Shown one piece after another: positions 6,256-12,577 of a stretch of DNA of 13,457 nucleotides. Numbering within the stretch: the first letter of the stretch is position 1; every line of letters begins with the position of its first letter. The stretch is taken from NCBI GenBank assembly GCA_022013615.1, contig JAKLQB010000416.1, positions 1 to 13,457 of the forward strand, in the 5' to 3' direction. Below the pieces are notes generated by a model, which was not told where the DNA came from, made no database searches, and saw nothing but the letters and a program-made list of their open reading frames with translations. The stretch comes from Desulfobacterales bacterium. Its GTDB lineage: Bacteria; Desulfobacterota; DSM-4660; Desulfatiglandales; Desulfatiglandaceae. Made by a program: the position numbers and the translations under genes.

Positions 6256-7941
6256 TTATGTTACGGCCGGCAGATCTATTGTGAATGTCGTGCCAGCACC
6301 CTTTTGGCTGCTGACTTCCATTACACCGCCCATGCTGTCTATAATGCCGTAGCACACTGAAAGTCCCAACCCTGTTCCTTTTCCCACCGGTTTGGTGGTG
6401 AAAAACGGGCTAAAAACCTTCTTCAGGTTTTCAGGGCTGATACCGACCCCATTGTCCCTGACAGAAATCTGCACCTTTCCATCCTTTTTCAGACCAGCTC
6501 CAATATCCAGTTCGCCTCCCTCAGACCCATGCCTTTCCACAATCGCATCGATTGCATTGTTAAAAAGGTTGATCAATACCTGTTGCAGTTGTCCCGGATC
6601 CCCCTGAATTGGGGGGATATCTTCTGAAATCTCCTGTGTTACGGTAATCCCCTCGACGCTTGCCTTGTTTTCAACCATGCTAACTATATCAGGGATGAAA
6701 CTCCCGAGGTCGATATCTGTAGAAACGACCTCGCTTTCCCTGCCGAACTTGAGCACAGCGTGAGTAATTTTCGAACAACGGTCTATTTGCAGCTTTATTT
6801 GGGCCATGGAATCTTCGATTTCTTTTAGATCTTCTGATTCCTTTATCTCGCCTTTTTCCTTGAGATCTGACAGGATAGCATCGACAAGTGTCTGCTCGCT
6901 CTTCATGACCTGAAGAGGGTTATTGATTTCGTGGGCAATCCCTGTTGCCATTTCTCCAATCTCCGCGAGCCTGCTCGCTCTCACGAGCTGCTGACCCAAT
7001 TGGTCCTTTTCCGTATCTATTCGCTCCATCCGGCGGACAATCCGACCCGTCTCATAAAAGGCGATGCCAACAAGGGCGGCGCCGCCAATAACAGTGATAA
7101 GGGCAATCAGGTATCCGGCTGAACGGAGCGCCTTGAATGCGTCTGCTTTTTCTTGCCTGACAATTAGAAACCATCTCTTATCTTTGAGCCATGTTGTCGC
7201 ATACAGGTATTTATCCCCTCTCGCATCCTTTTTAATGAAGGTTTCGGTGCCACTGTGTTGTGTCGGGTATTCCACGCTGTCCGGGTCTTTATCCAATAGG
7301 CTCCCGCCTGAACGGCGCTCTGTCTGGAATATGCCGTCTGCGTTAAGTATATAGGCCTCACCGGTCTTTCCGATGTGGACCTTTTTTACCATGTCATTAA
7401 ACATATAGGTATCAATGGTGGCCCTAATGACCCATTTTTTCCCATTATCTTCCCTCATAAGGGCTATGACAAAGTGAGGTATACGTCTATAGCCTAAAAA
7501 AATGTCGCTGATGTAATAGCCCTTCTTTACCACTTCCTTGAACCAGTCTGCATCTTGATACACCTTGCCTGTCAATCTAAAAGGCCCCTGATATGCCACA
7601 TGGATGCCTTTTTCATTGAAAACACCCAGGTCAACAAATGCATTGGATTTTTTTTGTAAACGCTCAAAGACCCTGGCAAGGTTCTCGGTATCTGTGAGTT
7701 CTTCATACCTGTATGAACGGAGGATGAATTCAAGATCAGCTTCACGTTCGCTCAAGAATGAATCGATCATGTGACGGTGATCTTCGACGATTCGCTTCAT
7801 GCTGGAAATGGTGCTGGTCTCGATAGACATTGTGAAATAATAATAGCCGATCCCCATGATCACGATGAACAGGATGAGCGGCACCACTATCATACTGGCC
7901 AGGATGAGCCGTCTCATTGTTGCATAGCGATCTTTTTCCAT
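6256..7941 (-). CDS. Cache-domain sensor histidine kinase
   Basis: 561 residues from the ATG at 7941. TM1 is at about 12-36, a periplasmic double-Cache-type sensor at about 40-270 (with IGKTGEAYILNADG), TM2 at about 276-297, and a charged helical linker follows. HisKA has phospho-acceptor His337 (TGIAHEINNPLQV). HATPase motifs are complete: N box INLFNNAIDAI, G1 DNGVGIS, F box FSPFFTTKP, G2 GTGLGLSV. The end is TAA at 6256. It is a full-length NtrB/DctB-like architecture without PAS. The start is uncertain: an upstream in-frame TTG at 7956 would add five residues, but GGAAAG abuts it, whereas GAAGAG lies about 7 nt before the ATG. It follows the receiver gene at 7969 by 27 nt (12 nt from TTG), so that receiver is the likeliest cognate partner. 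Ligand unknown. Confidence 0.94.
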   Translation of the reverse strand: MEKDRYATMRRLILASMIVVPLILFIVIMGIGYYYFTMSIETSTISSMKRIVEDHRHMIDSFLSEREADLEFILRSYRYEELTDTENLARVFERLQKKSNAFVDLGVFNEKGIHVAYQGPFRLTGKVYQDADWFKEVVKKGYYISDIFLGYRRIPHFVIALMREDNGKKWVIRATIDTYMFNDMVKKVHIGKTGEAYILNADGIFQTERRSGGSLLDKDPDSVEYPTQHSGTETFIKKDARGDKYLYATTWLKDKRWFLIVRQEKADAFKALRSAGYLIALITVIGGAALVGIAFYETGRIVRRMERIDTEKDQLGQQLVRASRLAEIGEMATGIAHEINNPLQVMKSEQTLVDAILSDLKEKGEIKESEDLKEIEDSMAQIKLQIDRCSKITHAVLKFGRESEVVSTDIDLGSFIPDIVSMVENKASVEGITVTQEISEDIPPIQGDPGQLQQVLINLFNNAIDAIVERHGSEGGELDIGAGLKKDGKVQISVRDNGVGISPENLKKVFSPFFTTKPVGKGTGLGLSVCYGIIDSMGGVMEVSSQKGAGTTFTIDLPAVT

Positions 7942-7968
7942 AACCTTACTCTTCAACTTTCCGGATGC

Positions 7969-8412
7969 CTAAAATATGCCTCCGCTTTTTCTCAAAAGCA
8001 GCTTGCTTTCAGCCTTTCTGATCCGCTCTTCCTGCTCATCTTTTCTTTTTCTGGCGGCTTCCAGTTTGGTGGTTAGATCATCAAAGTCGGCAGGCTTCAT
8101 GAGATAGTCAAAGGCCCCCAATTTCATTCCTTCAACAGCGGTTTCGGTACTCCCGTGCCCTGTGAGCATAATCACTTCTACCAGGGGAAACCTCTTCTTG
8201 ATTTCTCTCAGGGTTTCCATGCCATCCATGCCGGGCATTTTGATATCCAAAATGACAACATCAGTTTCCTTATTCTCCAGGGTTTCAAGACACTCTTTGC
8301 CACTATAGGCAGTAGTGACCTTTTCTCCCACCTCGTTTAATCTTAAGGAAAGCATTTCCACAAAATCTTTCTCATCATCCACCAGCAAAACCCTTGTTGG
8401 TATTTTTATCAT
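7969..8412 (-). CDS. Receiver-only response regulator
   Basis: 147 residues. Receiver fold over about 6-122, with Asp12/Asp13, phospho-acceptor Asp56 (ILDIKMPGMDG), LTGHGST and YLMKPAD. A 25-residue basic tail (ARKRKDEQEERIRKAESKLLLRK) looks helical. There is no output domain, so it probably acts as a phosphate shuttle or by protein contact. AAGGAGAG lies about 8 nt before the ATG. It sits 15 nt after the soluble REC-kinase and just ahead of the membrane Cache kinase, bracketed by two possible phosphodonors. Confidence 0.94.
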   Translation of the reverse strand: MIKIPTRVLLVDDEKDFVEMLSLRLNEVGEKVTTAYSGKECLETLENKETDVVILDIKMPGMDGMETLREIKKRFPLVEVIMLTGHGSTETAVEGMKLGAFDYLMKPADFDDLTTKLEAARKRKDEQEERIRKAESKLLLRKSGGIF

Positions 8413-8427
8413 GGCGATTTCTCTCCT

Positions 8428-9633
8428 TTACCTATCTGTTTCTTTCCAATCAGTGCTTATTTTATCTAACAAGTCGGCATGTTCATTTCTGCCCAGACTC
8501 TCTTTTACTTCATGATATTTGGGGAGCCTTATGCAAAAACTTGTTCCGTGGCCTAACTTGCTCTCTACTTCCATTTTCCCCCCCAGCTTTTCAGTAATAC
8601 TGCGGCAGACAAACAGGCCAAGACCTGTACCTTCACCCGGGGGCTTTGTGCTGAAAAACGGTTCGAAGATCTTTTTCAGGTTTTCTTTGGGGATACCCTG
8701 CCCGGTATCGCGTACCGTAAGGGCTACATCGTCACCTGTATTTTCAAATATTATGGAAATCTTGCCTCCGGTCCCGGTCGCATGAACTGCGTTAGTTATT
8801 AGATTGATCAAGACCTGCCGCAACTTATAGGGATCACTCCATATTGTGGCTGTTGAAGGATCAATTTCAGTAGTAATTTCGATATCCTTATTTTTTGCCT
8901 CCTTTTTTACTAAATCAACTGCTTCATCCGTCAACTCATTTATTTTTATCTCAGCCAAGGCGGAATCGGTTTCCTTGACAGATCCCAAAAGCTGGTGGGT
9001 AATTCTTCTGGCCCTTTCTATGGCATTTTCTATCTTGCCCAGGGCCTTTGAGAAATCCTGTTTCCGGGGCATCTGCGCCAGTTCTTCTTTATTCAGAATT
9101 AGATTCATCCAGCCCACAGATTCCTTGATAATTGCAAGAGGGTTATTGATCTCATGGGCCACGCCGGCAGCCAGAGTTCCCAAAGAGGCCAGTCTTTCGG
9201 TAGCTATCATCTGCTGCTCCATCCTGGCCCTGAATTCCGCTTCCTTTAGCTTTTCTTCCTCACGCAGGATCTTTTCGTGTGCCTGTTTTATCTTACCCAG
9301 CAGGTGATCCAGCTCTATTGGCTTGGTGAGATAATCAAAGGCCCCTGTCTTGATGCCATCCACGCCGTCCTGGGTCGTAGCATGGCCGGTGAGCATGATG
9401 ACCTCGATTTTTGGATATTTTTCCTTGATATGATGAAGCGTCTCGATACCGTTCATGCCGGGCATCTTGACGTCCAGCACCACTACATCCATGGGGCTTT
9501 TTTCGAGGATGGACAGGCATTCTTCACCGGTTCCCGCCTGTTCAGGGTCAATACCTCTCCTTTTCAGTCGTTTTGTAATGGTGCGGCGAAATTCCTCTTC
9601 GTCGTCAACCAGAAGAAGGCGTATACTTTCCAT
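8428..9633 (-). CDS. Soluble REC-histidine kinase (N-terminal receiver, C-terminal kinase)
   Basis: 401 residues, no membrane span. The receiver (about 4-118) has Asp10/Asp11 and phospho-acceptor Asp54 (VLDVKMPGMNG). A coiled-coil linker (about 120-145) leads to HisKA with His160 (GVAHEINNPLAI). HATPase motifs are intact: INLITNAVHAT, DTGQGIP, FEPFFSTKP, GTGLGLFV. A charged tail follows. The start is taken at ATG 9633, which overlaps the transporter stop by one base (TAATG, translational coupling); the in-frame GTG at 9657 would add eight residues lying inside the transporter gene. The REC-before-kinase layout suits an intermediate relay component: it could receive phosphate from a membrane kinase and control its own kinase activity. 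The coupling to the transporter gene suggests near-stoichiometric synthesis and perhaps a complex (inference). Confidence 0.94.
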   Translation of the reverse strand: MESIRLLLVDDEEEFRRTITKRLKRRGIDPEQAGTGEECLSILEKSPMDVVVLDVKMPGMNGIETLHHIKEKYPKIEVIMLTGHATTQDGVDGIKTGAFDYLTKPIELDHLLGKIKQAHEKILREEEKLKEAEFRARMEQQMIATERLASLGTLAAGVAHEINNPLAIIKESVGWMNLILNKEELAQMPRKQDFSKALGKIENAIERARRITHQLLGSVKETDSALAEIKINELTDEAVDLVKKEAKNKDIEITTEIDPSTATIWSDPYKLRQVLINLITNAVHATGTGGKISIIFENTGDDVALTVRDTGQGIPKENLKKIFEPFFSTKPPGEGTGLGLFVCRSITEKLGGKMEVESKLGHGTSFCIRLPKYHEVKESLGRNEHADLLDKISTDWKETDR

Positions 9634-9635
9634 TA
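9631..9635 (-). promoter_or_regulatory. TAATG stop/start overlap (translational coupling)
   Basis: The transporter's TAA (9635-9633) shares its last base with the REC-kinase ATG (9633-9631). This supports the shorter kinase start over GTG 9657 and suggests reinitiation by the same ribosomes. Confidence 0.7.
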
Positions 9636-11213
9636 AACCAACCCCAAAATTTTCCACCAGACGCCTGCCACCAGGACCAGAATTGCCAAAAGAACAGGTG
9701 TGGCAACAAGACCCACTTTTGTGAGATCGGCCGCCTTAAAGTACCGATAGCTGTAGGAAATGGCATTTGGCGGGCAGCCAATGACCAGGAGCATGGCAAA
9801 GGAGGTGGCCATTCCCAGGCACAAGGCAAGCACCGTGGGATCTACCCCTTCCAACTGGGCCATAGGGATAACGATGGGGAGAATCAAGGCAGCGGCAGCC
9901 ACATTGGCCATGGCATTGGTCACGAGGGCCCCGAAAACCCCTACACCAACAAACAGAAGCAACCATCCTCCCCCCTGAACCAGAGGGAAAAAGAGATTGG
10001 CAAAATAATTGGCAGCCCCGGAGTATCCCATTGCCAGGCCGAGAGAAATACCGCCACCAAAGATAAAAAGGGCGGTTCCCCACTCAAGATTTTCGTGAAT
10101 GTCCTCCCACTTCAATATGCCGAAAAGGACCAACCCAGCTACGCCCAGCATTCCGGTTACCGAGTAATGAAGGCCATGGAATTCCTTCGTAAGCCACAGG
10201 ATAAATGACAAACCGATAATAACCAGAGTCTTTTTTTCCATTGTACTCCAGGGGCCAAGATCCTCCTCAAATTCCGGCAGCTTAAACTTGGGATCAGGTC
10301 GAAAGACAAGATAGACGACCCCAACGGCTACAGGCACCGTAATAAGCGCTGCCGGCATGGCATACTTTATCCAGTCCAGGAATGTGATCTCAATACCCGT
10401 GAATTCCTTGAGGAAGGCGGCTGCAACCATGCACCGGCCACCGCCCACGAGGGTTCCCATGCCCCCGCTGGAGCAGGCAAACGGCAGTGACAGCATCATA
10501 AACTTTGCCGTGTTGGTATGCGGTTCAATACCCACGGCCCTCATCAATGGGAGCATTGTTACAATGCCTATGGCACAGGCCGCTGCATCATGCATAAGGG
10601 AGGAAGAAATGCCGAGTCCTATGGCGAGGATAAAGGTAAATCTTATCACGCTGTTTCCGGCTTTTTTGATGATAAAAAACCCTAATCGCTTTGTAAGACC
10701 GGCCTTCTCTAATGATATGGCAAAGATCAGGCAGCACATGATAAACACCACTACAGGGTGCATATAAGGGGCCCAGGCCTCTTTAACGTCGCCAATTCCC
10801 ATGATCACCAGGAATACGGCAATACAGATTGCCGTGATCTCAAGGGGAATAGGTTCCAGCACAAAGAGAAAAACCAGTACCGCCAGGACAGCCAGAAACC
10901 TCTTGGCCTTTGGAGAAAGACCATCAACGTAATCTACTTTGAACCCGGTCATTTTCAATTCTGCGGCTTTTTCTTGCAGAAACGCTGCGGTAGACTCCTG
11001 GCCCCCAGGATTTTTTGCCTCCACTATATACTCTGTGCTCTGGTCTTTTTCGGTGGGAACCAAGGTGAAGTGTTGATTGATATGCTGAAAGAATGCGTGG
11101 TTGTTATCACCGGTTATCGCAAATTTTGTTCCTTCCGGTCTTGGTAAGAGAAGAACAATCACCCCAAGCGCAAATGCGATGGCAAGCTGGAATCCCGCGG
11201 TTCTGAAAAGCAT
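9633..11213 (-). CDS. DASS (SLC13-type) anion transporter with N-terminal periplasmic insert
   Basis: 526 residues from the ATG at 11213. TM1 (about 8-24) ends with the family motif LLLPRPEG. A hydrophilic insert of about 75 residues (28-103) follows, then TM2 (FLAVLAVLVFLFVLEPIPL). About ten further spans form the two inverted halves. The re-entrant region has GGMGTLVGGGR, and late in the protein comes IGCPPNAI. The two SNT triplets expected in Na+-coupled DASS proteins are replaced by MHD (207-209) and ANV (436-438). Substrate could be a dicarboxylate, sulfate, sulfonate or other anion; nothing here decides. It lies 33 nt downstream of a receiver gene and overlaps the REC-kinase gene by one base. 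It is only distantly similar to the 3738-5588 transporter, so it is not a recent duplicate. Confidence 0.92.
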   Translation of the reverse strand: MLFRTAGFQLAIAFALGVIVLLLPRPEGTKFAITGDNNHAFFQHINQHFTLVPTEKDQSTEYIVEAKNPGGQESTAAFLQEKAAELKMTGFKVDYVDGLSPKAKRFLAVLAVLVFLFVLEPIPLEITAICIAVFLVIMGIGDVKEAWAPYMHPVVVFIMCCLIFAISLEKAGLTKRLGFFIIKKAGNSVIRFTFILAIGLGISSSLMHDAAACAIGIVTMLPLMRAVGIEPHTNTAKFMMLSLPFACSSGGMGTLVGGGRCMVAAAFLKEFTGIEITFLDWIKYAMPAALITVPVAVGVVYLVFRPDPKFKLPEFEEDLGPWSTMEKKTLVIIGLSFILWLTKEFHGLHYSVTGMLGVAGLVLFGILKWEDIHENLEWGTALFIFGGGISLGLAMGYSGAANYFANLFFPLVQGGGWLLLFVGVGVFGALVTNAMANVAAAALILPIVIPMAQLEGVDPTVLALCLGMATSFAMLLVIGCPPNAISYSYRYFKAADLTKVGLVATPVLLAILVLVAGVWWKILGLV

Positions 11214-11218
11214 TTTCA

Positions 11219-11233
11219 CTCCTTTTTCCTCCT
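11219..11233 (-). promoter_or_regulatory. Tandem Shine-Dalgarno motifs before the first transporter
   Basis: Minus-strand AGGAGG (11228-11233) and AAGGAG (11219-11224) lie in series. The first is ideally spaced for an in-frame GTG at 11219, the second for the ATG at 11213. The start differs by only two residues; ATG is preferred. Confidence 0.5.
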
Positions 11234-11246
11234 GACTTTTTGCTGT

Positions 11247-11648
11247 TTAATCCCTATTTCGTTCCTGATAAGCCTCTCTAATTTTGGCCAAAAGCTCTTC
11301 AAGCTCACATGGCTTTGTAAGATAATCGAAGGCGCCGAATTCAATACCTTCTCTGGCGGCTTGCTCCGAGCCATGGCCCGTGAGCATTATGACCACCATC
11401 TTCGGGTCCATTTTCTTAAATATCTTGAGGACCTCGATTCCATCCATCTCCTCCATTTTTAGATCCAGAACAGCCACATCAAAATCCTGTTTGCGAAGTA
11501 CCTGGATGGCCTCGGTGCCGGTGTAGGCAGAGGTTACCTCCATATTTCTTCTGCTTAGCCTTTTGGCAAGGATATTTACAAACCCCACCTCATCATCCAC
11601 GATAAGAAGCCTTATAGGATCTGTCTGAACGCTTTCCTTCACTGACAT
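11247..11648 (-). CDS. Receiver-only response regulator with altered post-Asp loop
   Basis: 133 residues, almost entirely receiver (about 11-127). The acidic pair is Asp18/Asp19, the phospho-acceptor Asp62, followed by LTGHGSEQ and YLTKPCE. The loop after the phospho-acceptor reads LDLKMEEMDG, where its neighbours have KMPGMDG, so the usual Pro-Gly is replaced by Glu-Glu. The basic tail found on the sister receivers is absent. It follows the first receiver gene by 10 nt and precedes the first transporter, giving two receivers in tandem. No output domain. The ATG at 11648 has AGGGGAAAAGG upstream. Confidence 0.94.
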   Translation of the reverse strand: MSVKESVQTDPIRLLIVDDEVGFVNILAKRLSRRNMEVTSAYTGTEAIQVLRKQDFDVAVLDLKMEEMDGIEVLKIFKKMDPKMVVIMLTGHGSEQAAREGIEFGAFDYLTKPCELEELLAKIREAYQERNRD

Positions 11649-11658
11649 GCCTTTTCCC

Positions 11659-12090
11659 CTAAACGCGGCGTGAGGTGATCTCCTTCATGCGCGCCTCGAT
11701 GATCTTATTCTCATGCTGCCTCTTTTTGGCGGCAGCTTCCTTTACCTTGGAAATGAGCTGATCCATATCACAGGGCTTCATCAGGTAATCAAAGGCTCCC
11801 AGTTTCATACCTTCAATTCCCGATTCAACCGTGGCGTGGCCGGTGAGCATGATGACCTCCACTAAGGGATATCGTCTCTTGATCTCCTTCAGGGTTTCGG
11901 CGCCATCCATACCCGGCATCTTGACATCGAGGATAACAACTTCAACGCTGCGATCTTCCTCAAGTTTATCCAGGGCCTCCTGTCCATTAAAGGCGGAGGT
12001 AATGCGAAGGTCCCTTTTGGTCAGACGCTTTGTCATGGTTTCCACAAAAGGGACCTCATCATCCACCAGAAGCACGTTTGCTAAGGGCAT
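11659..12090 (-). CDS. Receiver-only response regulator, first gene of the leftward array
   Basis: 143 residues. Receiver at about 4-120 with Asp10/Asp11, phospho-acceptor Asp55 (ILDVKMPGMDG), LTGHATVESGIEGMKLGAFD and YLMKPCD. A basic helical tail follows (KEAAAKKRQHENKIIEARMK). It is very similar to the receivers at 5703 and 7969, especially across alpha4-beta5, so they may dock to the same kinases or targets (inference). AAGGAG (12099-12104) sits 8 nt before the ATG, giving a firm start. As the first gene after a 470-bp intergenic region it probably follows the main promoter. Confidence 0.95.
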   Translation of the reverse strand: MPLANVLLVDDEVPFVETMTKRLTKRDLRITSAFNGQEALDKLEEDRSVEVVILDVKMPGMDGAETLKEIKRRYPLVEVIMLTGHATVESGIEGMKLGAFDYLMKPCDMDQLISKVKEAAAKKRQHENKIIEARMKEITSRRV

Positions 12091-12213
12091 ATGCTATTCT
12101 CCTTTGCTAAAAGATTTTGAAGTGTTCCCTGCCACACTAGCCGTCTATATAGGCCAAGATCTTAAATTTTGAGCCGAGTTTCAATATATTGTGGTGCAAA
12201 TAATGTAAAGATA

Positions 12214-12229
12214 TCCCGCTGGAGCGGGA
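12214..12229. repeat. REP-like hairpin copy 1 (TCCCGCT-GG-AGCGGGA)
   Basis: Perfect 7-bp inverted repeat, and the first of three similar hairpins in the intergenic region. The stem ends TCCCGC/GCGGGA are shared among the copies. Confidence 0.75.
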
Positions 12230-12264
12230 CTGGTTTCTGGATACTTGTTGTAGCGAAGCGGAAA

Positions 12265-12281
12265 TCCCGTCTTTAGCGGGA
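12265..12281. repeat. REP-like hairpin copy 2 (TCCCGT-CTTTA-GCGGGA)
   Basis: 6-bp stem including one G-T pair. The surrounding bases (gcgaagcggaaatcccg...cgggaatga) match a widespread dispersed repeat style that I recall from proteobacterial chromosomes. Confidence 0.7.
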
Positions 12282-12393
12282 ATGAAATAAGGAATTTTAT
12301 CACTTTTTTAATCTTTCGAAAAGGACCGTACAACAAATTGATAATATTTCCAGGCGCTGTAAATGGAAAAGTCTTTATCCAGCATCGAGCATC

Positions 12394-12409
12394 TCCCGCC
12401 TTAGCGGGA
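12394..12409. repeat. REP-like hairpin copy 3 (TCCCGC-CTTA-GCGGGA)
   Basis: Perfect 6-bp stem with a 4-nt loop, about 120 bp from copy 2. A degenerate fourth copy may sit at 12515-12540 (aatcccgctttcagtcctgc). Confidence 0.7.
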
Positions 12410-12577
12410 CATCTCTACGCCTCAAGCAAAAAATTTGATAAACGCACACAAACTCGTCGGTTTGAGGCCTTGGCCTTGATAGATAGTGCCATTTGGATTT
12501 TCGGTTAACCCCTGAATCCCGCTTTCAGTCCTGCTTTTAGAGGAAAATAGCCATGCTCGGACAGCCTCCTACGTATC

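Larger units (their letters stand above)
12110..12577. other. Intergenic region between the leftward array and the rightward pseudogene
   Basis: No convincing gene in about 470 bp. It holds three CCCGC/GCGGG hairpins (listed separately) and a perfect 7-bp inverted repeat GCCTCAA/TTGAGGC (12419-12425 and 12462-12468). There is also a weak sigma-70-like candidate for the leftward genes: minus-strand TTTACA (12204-12209) and TATATT (12183-12188), with a short 15-nt spacer. The leftward promoter must lie in or near this region, but I cannot place it firmly. Confidence 0.5.

Noticed and set aside
8846..9307. 153-codon Ser-rich plus-strand open frame
   Set aside because: Antisense shadow of the REC-kinase; no motif or start signal.
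12125..12140. Sigma-54-type promoter (minus-strand TGGCAGGGAACACTTC)
   Set aside because: The GG element is present but the required GC twelve bases on is missing.
12204..12409. CRISPR array
   Set aside because: The repeated units are short self-complementary hairpins at irregular spacing, without uniform direct repeats or spacers.
12394..12409. Intrinsic terminator
   Set aside because: The stem is followed by no T-run on either strand, and the element resembles two neighbouring copies, so a dispersed repeat is more likely.
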